Assembly: GCF_023343835.1 (NCBI RefSeq)
Contig: NC_064443.1
Location: 13,330,001-13,394,000, forward strand
Direction: 5' to 3'
DNA from: Lagopus muta
Taxonomy: Eukaryota > Chordata > Aves > Galliformes > Phasianidae
Length of the DNA stretch: 64,000 nt
Position 1 is the first letter of the stretch. Every line of letters starts with the position of its first letter. Below are positions 24,130 through 36,081 of the stretch, piece by piece. The position numbers were made by a program, and so were the translations under genes. The notes beneath the pieces are model-generated. The model did not search any database. It saw nothing but the letters and a program-made list of their open reading frames with translations, and was not told where the DNA came from.

Positions 24130-24340
24130 GAGCGGGAAAGGAGGCAGATAATTGGTTTGTGGAGCAATGTCACTGTTTGTTGCTCTGATGCTCATTCGTA
24201 GTGAAGTCTGCAGGTCAAATGACATTCATCGCCAGTAGGTCTGCGGGAGGAGAGAGCGGCTCTGAACGGAAAGTTCAGAACATGTCATGGAGGATTAATC
24301 ACATTCCCCTAACGCTGACTGGCTGGGGAATTATGTAAGC
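24130..24340. promoter_or_regulatory. Candidate intronic regulatory block near the SYNPR promoter
   Basis: This unique block lies 225 bp after exon 2. It contains an AGGTCAAATGACA pair of nuclear-receptor-like half-sites at about 24,212-24,224, an inverted repeat TCTGAAC-ggaaa-GTTCAGA at 24,261-24,279, and GGATTAATC at 24,292-24,300, a palindromic OTX/bicoid-class word. Motif matches this short arise by chance, so support is modest. Confidence 0.35.
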
Positions 24341-27300
24341 TGCATATTTTGGGGGGCACATCTGCGTGCGGGTGCCATTACCCACATGCTGGCACCCACT
24401 GTGCTCACCATAATGAGGAGCTGTTGAGGTGTGCTGGGGGCTGCTGACCCCCAGAGCCCTGCACGTCCAACAGAGCTGGGTGATGGGCACTTGGATGCGG
24501 GCTTGGGATGAGGTGGTCCTGCAGTGGGGTGACTTGTGTGCAATGCTCCCAGCATCCCAGCAGCGCTGCTGCTGCTTCCAGGAGAGCTGGGGTGCTCAGG
24601 GGCTGAGCCCTGGGCTCTCCCTGCTGCTTGCTGTGAAAGCAATTGTGGAGCAGAACAGAGAGTGAAGCTATTTCCATGGCAAATCACTGCTGGGAGTGTG
24701 GTGTCTTCACTATGTGCAGCTGTGCTGGTTGTGGCAGGGCAGTGAGCTCCAGGGGGGGCACGGGCTTTGACCTTGCAGGAAACTGTTCCCCACAGAGCAT
24801 TGGCGTTTTTGGGGAGTATGCGGGAGCTCTCAGGGCTCTTTCCTTGACAATTGCCCAGTTCTGTAACTTTTTCCAACTGCTGAATGTAAACCTGCCTTTA
24901 TCATGGTTGAAAACCACTTGTAAAAACTCTTCTGTTGCTCCATCTGCACATTGCCTGCTTGCATGTATACAAGTATACAGGGGTCTGTAACAGAAACACA
25001 GCCCTCTGGCACTGCTGGGGGGATCAATCCTTTGGAAAAGGGCAAAAGATTCTAAAGTATCAGAATTCGATGGTCTGAGAAACAACTTCAAATTTTGAAT
25101 GTACATGTGAGTGGAATTAAGCATGTCTTAGTGTAAAGAGTAAGACTTTATCTATTGACTTTGTGGATTACCTGAATTCCAGCTCTCTTCACTTCATCTT
25201 GCTGCTCCTATCCTTCTCCTCTCGCCATGCTTGCCATCTCTCCACCATCTCTGGTCCCGATAAGTGTCTGTCTCTCCCTCTGACTCCTTTTTTCACTCCA
25301 GCTGTCATTTTGAACTCCAAAACAGACCCAAAGCTCTGGCAGATTCTGTGGCAGCTTTCACATTCCCCAGCAGCATTGCAGCCTTCAGTGCACTTGATCA
25401 GAACAGTCAAATTTCCCTGCTAATTGCTGGATTTACAGCTGTTTCATTTTGGGTGTTAAATGATGTGTGAGTGGGGTTTTTATGCAGAAAGTGCTGGTGA
25501 CAGTGGAATTTATTAAAGCTGCTCTCATTACTGCTGATGAGTTTCTCAGAGGTTTACAGTAATCACCTATAGGAAGGTGTGACTGACGTTGTGTGATGAC
25601 GTGACAGCTGAATCACAACACACATGGAGCTTTAGGATATGGGAAAGCATCTGCAAGAGGTTTTACATCACATTCTTTTGGCTTATTTATCATCTAAAGG
25701 GAGGTGTTAATTTCTGCTTTTGGAAAACTTGTGCTTTTCTTTTTTAAATGCTTGTTTCCCAGAAAGCCAAGTTCTGGACTTCAGAAGCTGTTAGGACATG
25801 GGGTGGGAAGGCTGCAGCATGGGTGGCACACTGGAACCAAACCTCAGCTGGTCCAGGGAGGCCAAACCCTAACATGTGCTCCCATCTTGTGATCTGTTTG
25901 GGTACCATGGAGGAGGTAGTTCGGGGGTCTTTGTCTTTATTAATAAACCTACCTCTGCATTGTAAACAATGCAAATACTTTCAAGTCTGGAGACAACCGG
26001 GGTGGCTGTAGGTTCTCAGGCTGATAACTGCAGTCTGTCAGCGTGCAAGTTCCATGAGCTCATGGAGCTGTGTCTGGAGGCACTGGATTGGGCCTCTTGC
26101 AATCTTCTGCTTTGATTATTGCTGATCGCTGTGAGAGAAGATGCTGCAATAGGACTGATTCTTCTGAATATTCATGGTGTGTTTTCATTTGTATTTCTTG
26201 CGTACTTTGCAATCTATTTCCAGCCAAGAAATTGCATTTGGAGGCCATTAACAGACAACGCTGGCTCAGGCCCAGGAAAGGTTAGGAAAAGAAAAAAGTG
26301 ACTTGTAGCAATTGAACACCAGAGCTGTGTTTTCTAGGGGAAGTTCAGAGCTCTACATTGGTTATAAATGGTGTACTCACAGCATAGGGATCACAGTTCT
26401 GGGCTTGGAAAATTGCACACAGCTGTGCTAGATAGGCTCTGGATGTTCCCAGTTCTGAGTCAACTCTTGCTTTGTGGCATGTGTTGGGGAAAGCTGCTGT
26501 GATTGCTCTTCTGCCCCTTCATCCCCCTGCTTGATCTTCATTTGAGACAAGGGGATGCTGCTGATGTTTATTTCTCATAATTGTCTGCTGTGGCTCTGCA
26601 GTCCTCTGTGACCAGTTAACAGTGTCACAGCTTTCCCTCAGAAAGGACTCTCCTCAGTGTGCACCTGACAGCAGTGGGTAAGGAAAGATGAAAGAAATAT
26701 TTGCTTGTCACCCTGGATTAATTTCCATCACATGGATGTCTGGATGTGTTTGGATTGCTTTGATTGGGTCTGTGAAAAGTAAGCAGGAAAAGCAAATTTG
26801 TCACTTGTGTTATATTTGTGTCATGGTTGTTGCTTCTCTGGAGCAAATCTACTGAAAAGCAGAACTTTGTGTGTGCATGCCACTGTGGAACCAGCCAACC
26901 TGCAAAACCTGCAAAAATATTTTGGTAAATGGCATCAGGCTGAGATTTTAAGAGCCTTTCCCCTCTCTTCTTGTGGCTTACAGAACTGTACTGCTGCTCA
27001 TCCCTTGTACATAGCAATGTGTGTTCCTGGGAGCCGTCTTAGAGCTGTGGTTTTCAGCTATCGGTGGTGTTGCAGGCTGGAAAACACTTTTGGGGTTTTT
27101 CTTGAGGGTGTTGACATTGAGATGCTTAATGAACCTGAATCTATCTGAAGAGTTGTTGTAATTCGTGCTTTGTGCAGAGAAATTACATTCTGGTCTTTGC
27201 ATGACTGCAGACAGTCGCTGCACGTGATTCTGCTCAGGATGTACAAAAGGTTTCCAAAGCAGTGCCTGGCATTTGGACAACAGATCCCCATTCATCTCTG

Positions 27301-29647
27301 ATGGAAACTGGACATATGAATTGCCAGAAAGGTTTCAAAACTATGTGCACATGGACCAAACTAACCCTGCTCTGCTTCCTTGCCCTCGTGATGTGATCTT
27401 TTGGCTCAGGAGCTGGGAAGAAAAGCCTGGCAAGTGCAAAGCTTGCTTTGTTTGCATGGCCTCTGAAAGGGTTAGCAATCTTTCCGTGCAAACAGATGTA
27501 TGCTTGGAAGACAAAGGGGATCTCAGTCTACAAAAACTGATGGGAAGTCTTATTGGGACAAAGGTCCTAATGCTGATTGCTCATCTGGCCGTGGTGCCCT
27601 TCTTTGGATTATATTTGCGTGCATGTGAGTGGATGTAAGTAGCTGCACGCTTCCAATTGTATCCTAGAAAATCTTAGATGTCATGAGTTGATGAAAATAA
27701 TGATAAAACAGGTTACATGCACAAGGCATTGATTAATACTATGGTCCTGAGATTCTTTTCAAGTTGTTGGATCCACTTCATCACATTTGCTTGTGTTTGC
27801 ATTTTGCCTAACCAGAAGGTGGCTGTCTAGTCTGGCATGGGCATAGAGTGGTCTGTAAGGAGTCCTATAGGTGATAGAGTCGAGTAATCCTGATGGAGTC
27901 TAATGTTCATGGATGGCTGGAGGGTTGGGTGTTTGCTCTTCTCTGTCCTTGGATTGAGAGAAAAGCCTTAAAATAATATTTTTCCTGCCTACTGATGTTG
28001 CTTGTGCAACCTCAGGACCGCGTTCTGTTTTGGATCTGTTCATCTTGATTGTAGGAAACGCAAATATGTCAAAAAACTTATTGTTGATCTTTTGATGTCT
28101 TCCTTGTGAAGCAGGTACCTGGTTGTTTTTGAAAACCTCACCCCAGTTACTATCTCAGAAATCTTGTATCTACAGCATCAGGTCAATACAATGTGTGCTA
28201 CTTAATGAAAAAATGCAAATCCATTTATATGGTATTTTAGTACTACAAAGGTAATTGCCATGTAACTAGCCTTTGATGGGATGATTTCTTATAGGCAGCT
28301 TAGCATAATGCATGCAAAACACTCTGCATTTCACCACTGTGGAACAAGGGGATGTGAGCACACAACAGAACGGAGCCCTGTGAGCTGGCTCTGTTGGTCC
28401 CTGCGGTTGGACATACAACTTCTGGACACTTAGTAGGGCATCACTCACTGCAGCTTCACTGAAGACAGATGTGAACCCACATCTCACCACTGGTGGGACT
28501 GGGGTGAAGGCAACAGAAGCCCTCAGTGCGTGTGCAGTATTTTACCTTGTGGTTTTAAAGTCTCAGCTTCTGGGAGTCTTGTGATTCTGAAACCTTTGGC
28601 TCTGATAAGCCATATGCTACCATATGGTAGTTGAAGAGAGATGGAAGCCCTGAAGACTGAAAACCCAGCAGACAAGCAAAGGAGCAGAAAATCTGTTCTG
28701 TGATCCCCCTGTTTCCATGCAGACTGCACAGAGCTGGCTGTTCTGCACACTGCTCACATGCATGTTTTTTGTGCATGGTACAAATTCAGGAACAGGCAAA
28801 GAAGGAAGGGGGAAAGGTCAGTGATGCCTGACCACATTGCAAACAAAGAGCATATTTCATCTGAGGTGTGCTTGCCATCTCTGCTTGGGCTCAAGCTATA
28901 ATCATGGCAGAATCAATTTTAAAAGGTCACAGCTTGTTGAAGGCTTGATGATTCTTAGGCATGCCAAGTCCAGGCTGAGTGGGACTGGGTATGCAGGAGT
29001 TGCGCTGGATTAGTGTGGCTGAGAAAGTGTGCTTTGGGACGTGGGGGTTCTCTGGAGTGAGGAACTCCATAGGCATCCCTGAGTGAACCTGGCCAAATCT
29101 CTTTATGGTAAGCCACCTTCCTGATGGCAGACTCAGCTGCTGTTATCTGAGTATGGCTATTCCAAGCTGTAGGAAGAAAAGATGAGGAGAGAAACTCATT
29201 AATGCTAAATTTGATTATATATGCAAACCAGGTTTCTATGAAAGGAAGAACAAAAATGATCTGACTTTCAAACTAGCAAGGAGATGGATGGAGATAGAGG
29301 GCTGTGTCATTGGAGTACACAGTTACAGGATCCTTGCCAGTTTTTATGAGGGAGATGTTTCAGTCATCACTCCTGTAAATCAGCATCTGCATAATTGGAG
29401 CCCCGGGTGAAAGCCCTGCCTGTTGACATCTCTGGATTCCAGTGTTGCAGTCAGGGAGGAACGTGCTCATGACAAAGAGCTGCCATCCTTTGGATCTTGC
29501 AGTCCCCATGTGAACGTGGGCTCGTGTACCAGCTTCTCCTTGGAACCGAGTGAAAGCAATCAAGTGTTATACTCCAGGAACACAGAGCAGCAAAGATCCC
29601 TTGTCTGTGTGCCCATCCAGCCTGGCACTTGGCCAGGGGGTCTTAAG
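24341..29647. other. Proximal SYNPR intron 2 without recognised interspersed repeats
   Basis: About 5 kb of unique sequence follow the promoter with no CR1 piece and no recognisable exon. Open frames here (for example 24,331-24,876 minus) have no domain and contain low-complexity S/P/A runs from GC-rich DNA. Confidence 0.5.
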
Positions 29648-29718
29648 GGATGGGTTGATGGTTGGACTAGATGGTACTAAGTGGTCTTTTCCAGCCTTGG
29701 TGATTCTATGATTCTCTG
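29648..29718 (+). mobile_element. CR1 LINE 3' fragment (short)
   Basis: Only the last 70 bp or so are retained: gggatgggttgatggttgga, gtggtcttttccagccttgg and tgattctatgattctctg. Confidence 0.83.
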
Positions 29719-30735
29719 ATAATGGCTTTTGCTCTTGGGGGATCCAGCAGGTGCTGCAAAGAACTTAGTGGGAGGGAACATGTGGAGGTACTGCTTTTGA
29801 GGTGTTGGATCAAAGTGTCACATGTACTGCAAAAGCACAGTTGCTAAGGTGACAGCTTGCTTTCTTTTTGGCAAAAGGAAAAGAATACTGAATATGGACC
29901 AACTGCCAGCTTTTGTACTATTTAATTTGCACAGTTTCATCTTTTGGCCATTGCAGAAACTTCTCGAGTTGGTCTTTGGAAGCAGTGTTTTCCCACTCAG
30001 AATACTGCACTTGCTCAGCTGGAAAAGCCAATAGTGCTGCTCATTCTCAGTGAAATGCATGAGCCATGTGAAGTGATGGTGTTTTCAATGAGTATAACTA
30101 CAGATACAAATCACGGCGTTAAAAGTTTGGCAATGGCATTCAGTCAGAGAAGTATTTTCAAAGAGCCATTTATAAAGACCAAAAATGTTGTGTTGGTTTA
30201 TTGGCACTCTGTGCTCATTCATGCATTTGCATCCCTGAGTGCACAGAGGGTTGCTGCATGTGTGCATTTGCAAGTAGCTCAAAGCTAATCTCAGATGCAC
30301 AGGGGGGTGAGAACTGGTGGTCACACTCAGGGTTGTGGCTGTGATGGGAGGACCAAAATCCAGGCAGCAGACAGCTCAGTTACTGCCAGGCCTGAGTATC
30401 TTTATAATATTTCTTGGGGAGGAAGCTCAGCAAAGGATCGGACAAATGTGGACCCTTGAGTAGAGGGGCTCTCTGTAGGAGCAGCCTTGTGCAGCATGGC
30501 TCAGTGCTGTGTCCCAGCAGTGGAGAGGAAAGCAGAAAGGTCTTACAATTGGGATTGGGGTCATTTCTTCACCAAGAGGTCCCAGTGGGCATGCCATTCA
30601 CCCACGAGTACTGGAAGGCAGCACACAGCCTCCCACGTCTCTGTGCTAAGGAAGCAGGTGAAAAACTGTAGAGCTGTAAGGTTTCACCAGCACTTTATAA
30701 ATAATCAGATGATAACGGCCTTACTTTGTGCCAGT

Positions 30736-30871
30736 GGAGGTGCAGGTTGGATATTAGGAAAAATGTCTTCTCAGAAAGAGTGGTGAGGCACTGGCATAGG
30801 CTGCCCAGGCAGAGGATGGAATCACTGATCCTGGAGGTGTTGAAGAACCATGGAGATGTGGCACTGAAGGT
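30736..30871 (+). mobile_element. CR1 LINE internal 3'-region fragment lacking its tail
   Basis: It contains gcaggttggatattaggaaa, ggtgaggcactggcataggc, ctggaggtgttgaagaacca and atgtggcactgaaggt, then stops before the expected 3' end. The missing tail implies a later deletion or rearrangement. Confidence 0.8.
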
Positions 30872-31228
30872 AAAATAAATATATCTGACTGTCCTGCAAA
30901 ACTCCTGCCCGGTCAACCTGATCCTTCTTCCTTGAGAAATACCAGAGCTATTGCAAACAGCCTGAGTGAATGTTTGTGGGAAGTAAATAGGCAGCTGTGT
31001 GCTTCTGCCACCTCAGTGGGTGGCTCTGGGTAACTGCTCTTCAAAGTTCCCTGAATTTCCAGCAGAAGTTTGTGCTGGCTGTCCTCAGCTGATGTATGTG
31101 CTCTGCCCTCTGGTGTTATTCCTCAGGTGATGCGAATCCAATCCAAAGTATCCGGTTTGAAATGCCAATCCTCGGCTCCAGCCCTCTGACATTTGCACGT
31201 TAGGTACTCATATTGGCATCCCATATTG

Positions 31229-31375
31229 TAGAATCAGAGAACTGGAGAAACGTTAAGGTTGGAAAGGACCTGCACAATCATTAAGTCCAGCTGTTGCCCC
31301 CTCACCACTGTGTCCACTAATCATGTCCTAAGTGCCTTCTTCCTGATGTTGAATGAAACGTCTCCCTGGCCCATC
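31229..31375 (-). mobile_element. CR1 LINE 3' fragment, inverted, diverged
   Basis: It begins tagaatcagagaactggaga, then gttaaggttggaaaggacct and ccactaatcatgtcctaagt, matching the reverse-complemented CR1 3' region. The distal boundary is uncertain. Confidence 0.72.
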
Positions 31376-31794
31376 TCGATGGAGTTGGGTTGGATACTGA
31401 AAATGGTTCTTCAAAACCTCTTCAGTGCCAAATGCTGCAGCCATAAGCCTGCAGAGCTTTATGGATTGCCATCTCCCAGGGCAGCCTGCATGTTGGAGCA
31501 GAATTAGGTCCCACTTTGCAAGAACATGCCTGCCAGAAGAATTAAACAATGGATGCTTTCCTACTTAATTTTAACATTTTAATTAAATTCTTTGCTGCTG
31601 CGTGCCTTTGATCTCAGCGAGCTGATATACGTAGTGTCTTTTGTTGCATCCTAGCTGCATTTTATTCCAAACTTACACATAGCTGCTGGGATGTATTTGA
31701 GTATGAATAGAAGTACAAAATCACATGCTGTTAGGTGAAGAGTGCATCACAACTCACTTTGGCTGCCAAAGGCATACAGACCATGAGATTTTGT

Positions 31795-31866
31795 GGGCGG
31801 TGTTGGTGGTAGAGGGATGGTTGAACCAGGTGATCTTAGAGGTCTTTTCCAACCTTAATGATTGAG
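31795..31866 (+). mobile_element. CR1 LINE 3' fragment (short)
   Basis: It contains gggatggttgaaccaggtga followed by tcttagaggtcttttccaac and cttaatgattgag, a degraded CR1 3' end. It lies about 400 bp after an inverted CR1 piece. Confidence 0.8.
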
Positions 31867-32221
31867 GACTATTTCAGTGATGTCTCAGTAGAGCTTCTTT
31901 TTGAATGTAGTCTCTCTCTCTTGGTAGTGCAAGAAGGGGGTAGATACATACAATGATTGAATGGCCAAGGTATTAAAGTCAGCATCCTTCTGTTTTATAG
32001 CCTGGGGGCAGTGACTGAGGAGCTGTGAAGTGTTTGGGCTGTACCCAGGTGTCAGGCAAGCAGTCATCATTGCATCAAAGTTGTTTGTAGAGCTGGTTGG
32101 AGAACAGTTTCATTTCAGGGGTGAAAAATCACTTTTCATGTAAGTTTCCATTGGAAATTCCATCTTTCTAGTGAGATTGTGAGAGAAGAAATATTTTTGC
32201 CACAGTCTTTCAACTCAAAGC

Positions 32222-32420
32222 TCAGTTGGAGGTTCACGTTGGATATCAGGAAAGGTTCATTGCTGAGGTGGTGTTTGGGCACTGGAACAGGCTTCTCTGG
32301 GAAGTGGTCAGGCATTGAACTTGCCAGAGTTCAAGAAGACAATGCTTTCAGACACATGGTCTGATTGTTGGATGCTTCTTTGTGGAGCCAGGAGTTGGAT
32401 TTGATGATCCTTATACGGGT
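32222..32420 (+). mobile_element. CR1 LINE 3'-region fragment
   Basis: It contains cacgttggatatcaggaaag, gggcactggaacaggcttct, gtggagccaggagttggatt and tgatgatccttatacgggt, typical of the CR1 3' untranslated region. The final octamer-like tail is missing. Confidence 0.78.
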
Positions 32421-32940
32421 GGTGACCAGGTCCTTGTTCCCCTCCTGCATCATGCTGTTATGCCCCAAACTTGCTTCTGGAGGGGCAAGAGCCACCTGCA
32501 CCCTTGGCATTGGGACTTGCAGAGGAGGGTTAACGTTTTTTGAGCAGAGATGATAAATTTTTGGAAAAAAGTGAGCAAGTTAAAAATGTAGAAAATCCTT
32601 TTGGTGGAAAACCTTCAGCTGTCAAGCACTGATTTTTAGACAGCATGCATATTGGCACTGTAGTTTATGCTTATACTTTGTGCAAGTGGCAGGAGGCTCT
32701 GTGCAATCAGAACCCATCCCAGTACAAGATCCGTGCTGTCCCAGATTCTGGGGCCTTGGCAGGCAGCTGAGGCTGTGTCTCAATGGCTGACATACATGAG
32801 GACTCAGGGTGAATGCAGCAGAAGGTTGCCTGCTGCCACCAAGCATGATGCTGCAGTGCACTGTAAATGAGCTCTTGCCTGTGCTGCTCCCTGCATCTGG
32901 ACCAGAGTGTTTTTTTACCGAGGGAACCAAGTGCTGGGAT

Positions 32941-33235
32941 GGCTTGCTTTTTGTTTTTGTTTTTTTTTCTTCCCCCTTTCTTTCTTTTTCCCATTTTCCT
33001 GATTTATTTTTCTTTTTCCATCCCTTCCATCATGATTTTCACAGTAGACTGATAGCAACAGGAGAGCAAGGACAGGCTTGGGGCAGAACTGCGCCAGCAC
33101 AGCTTGTGCTGCTCAGCAGTGAAATAGAGAAGCTCTTTCTGCCACAGCATCCAAATGTTTCATTCTTCTTTTTTTTTTAAAAAAAAAAAAGAAAAAAAAA
33201 AAAACCAACAAAAACAACCCAACAACCGCTTTTCC
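32941..33235. repeat. Poly-pyrimidine tract and a T-run/A-run palindromic junction
   Basis: 32,950-33,030 is T/C-rich. After about 130 bp of unique sequence, a T9-10 run meets A12, then g, A12 and a CAA-rich stretch (caacaaaaacaacccaacaa). The T/A junction can fold back on itself. The A- and CAA-rich part could be an old poly-A tail but no retrocopy body was recognised. Confidence 0.6.
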
Positions 33236-34018
33236 ATCTTTTTGTTTCTGTGCTCATTAGCACTGGCCACCCGTGGTTGTTGTATGGGTTGTTAATGCAG
33301 CTGAAGATGCTCTGACAAAGCGCACAAATATTGTTTCTGCAGCTTAGCACCTAAAAAGTAGTGACTCAGCAATGATCTCATGGGACGAACAGTTCCCAGC
33401 TCTTCCTGGCTTGCAGTGAGATCCACACATCCCTGGGCTGCTGGAGGCAGGGCGCTGCGTACCCCACATCTGCATCCCTCCTGCTCAGAGGCTGCTGGGT
33501 GTAAGAAGAAGAGGGCTCTCTTCAAAGAGATTTTCTGGGGGATTTTTACGCTCCATCCCGTGATGCGCTTTGGGATGCATTCAGCTTTCTCTTCTGAATA
33601 GGGCTCCAGATGATGGAAATAAATTATCATAAATTAGAATAGATTGCACTCTTCAGCATCTCTACATCTGTCATTATGTTTCTTTAACAGCTCAGTTTAA
33701 CATTTATACACACTCTGACAGCAGCTACTGGTGTGTATGCTATAAATATTGGCTTGCAGAAGACATTAATGGAGTTTAGGTAAACGTTTGATGACGCTGA
33801 GATTCTGTTCCATATGGTGGCATGCAGCAAAATCGAATTCAGTGTGCCATGTATAGCACTCTTGTGTTTGTATGCACCGTCCTCCTGGCTTTTTGTCAGT
33901 GTTCTGCACTACCAAGAAGTGCAGGTGCTTTCAAAGAGGAAAGTGGGTTTCTTGCAGTTGATTCTGCTGTTTATCACCTGTGCCATTTGTGATGCTTGAA
34001 GCCAACTTGTGGTCTGTG

Positions 34019-34090
34019 TCATAGAGTTATTAAGATTGGAGAAGACATCCACGATTGTCCATCCATCATGGCCATGCCCACCATGTCCAT
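34019..34090 (-). mobile_element. CR1 LINE 3' fragment, inverted, diverged
   Basis: tcatagagttattaagattg followed by gagaagacatccacgattgt and catcatggccatgcccacc fits a worn reverse-complemented CR1 end. Confidence 0.65.
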
Positions 34091-35892
34091 TCTATGGATG
34101 GGAAGGGGCCAGGGAAAAGAGGTGTCTCAGAGAATCAGCAGGCTGGAATTGGGCAAAGAGCTGTGGGATTGCTCTGCATTCAATGTGAGGAAGAAAACCT
34201 GTGGGATTTCCTGGCCAAGACAGTGTTTCGTTAGTATTGCAGTGGGTCTCAAAGGCAGGGCACAGTCTTTGTGTGTTGGTTGGTCATGATCGCTGAATGT
34301 GGAATTTGTGAATGTCAACAAAACTGTCACCAAAACCACACTTGGCAGGAGGGTCTGCCGTATGTTCTACTGACTCACAGGAGGACAAATAGCTCAGACA
34401 TCATAGCAAGAGGTAGGAAAAGCTATATTCTTCTCCCTCTGGCGTGCCTTGCCATCGTCCAATAGAATTAGGACGTCTCCTGCAATTCTCTTTTTTCTTC
34501 TTTTTTTAAAACTTTTTTTTTTGCTAATTGCAACACCTTGATTAGTGCAGCTTGATGATGTAGCTGTCTCCTACATAGCATTTCTCTGATGTATCCTAGT
34601 TTTGAATTAGCGTTAAGGTATGCTGTGTTTTTTTTGGCTCTGTGCTGCCGAGAGGCAGCTGCAGTACAGGAGCTGGACATCCCAGATGTGGGGCCCAGGA
34701 GAACATCTGGCTCAGGCTGGCCCCTGGGCATGGCCACTTCGTTTTCCCCTGTGTAATGCAATGTAAGTAATGAAGCAACCTCAGTGCACAAGGCAGGGGA
34801 ATCTGAAGAATGCTCTTCACACCATAAATTGCTGAAGGTCTTTATGATGCCAGTGAATTAAAAATTCGAGTAGGAAAAAAAACCCCACAGTGCTGTAAGT
34901 TCAAGTCACTTCTTTCACAAGCTGCGAGTGGGGAAGGGAAGAGATCTGAATGGAAATGTATTTAAATTCTTTCTGTGGCAGAGTGCTGGGTTATTGCACA
35001 GAAAACAGTGTGCTCCCTGGCACGTAGAGAACTGGAGACGTTTTTGTACAGACCAAATGTTTGTTTCCTTTGGTGGCATTGCCCCTTGTGATTGGGATTA
35101 TTAGGGAAATTTTCAGACCCTTGCAGGTTGCTTCTTTTAGAAGATGTTTCTTCAGGTGTTTCAGTGATGCACCTGTGTTTATTTGCATAGCGATGCTGCT
35201 TCCTCCATGCTGGCTGGGCACCAAGCCCTCTTTCTTACCTTCTCTCAGGTTTCCAGGTTTTAGCACTGTTCTGCCTGGTTGCCCTGTCCTCCTGCCTCCT
35301 GCCTGCTCTTGCTGCCTCCTGCAGAAAGAAATGTGTTTACAAAACTCTTCCCTGCCAAAGCAGCCTTGCCTGTGATTTTCCTCTGGGCAGCTAATTGTGT
35401 CTGAGCTTGGGGCTTGCATTTACGCCTCTTGAATGATACCATAAAGAAGTAAGTAGTATTTAAAGAAAGGCAGTGTTTATGTTTGCTTGCTCTTAAAGAC
35501 ATTTTAACCCAGGCAACATGATTTCATGGTGAGCCTTGCTCCATTGAGCCTTCTCCAAGCTGCAGGAGAAGATGAAGTCAGGGGGCAGTTTTAAAATGCT
35601 GAAATCTCCTTTTCTTTCTATTTCTTGTGTTTCTTTTCTGTTTTTTTTTAGCTCTCTGAGGTGTGTAATTTCAAACCTGGAGGCTCTGGTGCAGCCCTTA
35701 CCATGTAGCTATGGCAGGTTTCTGTGATACCCTCATACGAAGGGTGGATTTGAGGAGGGGTGTTCTGTAGTTGGAAGTTCATGGAAATGAGACACGTGCA
35801 TCTTGAGAATATCTCCTTCTGGGGGTTATTTAATTAATTGCAAAGTTTTGTTTTGCTCCGAACCAAGCTGTAAAGATACTCTTGGGTAGAAG

Positions 35893-36081
35893 GGAGGGAA
35901 AGGTGAGGCAGGGGCACAGGCTGCCCAGAGAAGTTGTGGATTCCCCATCCCTGGAAGTGTTCAAGGCCAGGTTAAATGGGGCCCTGGGCAACCTGATCTG
36001 GTATCTGATTTAGTGGTTGGGGGTTGGAGGTAGATGATTTTTGAGGTCCATTCCAATCCAAGCCATTTTATGATTCTATGA
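35893..36081 (+). mobile_element. CR1 LINE 3' fragment
   Basis: It contains ggcacaggctgcccagagaa, ccccatccctggaagtgttc, aaggccaggttaaatggggc and ends gccattttatgattctatg. This is a clear CR1 3' end. Confidence 0.92.

Noticed and set aside
33160..33235. A-rich tract as a processed-pseudogene tail
   Set aside because: No reading frame or gene-like body was recognised upstream and no target-site duplication was seen.
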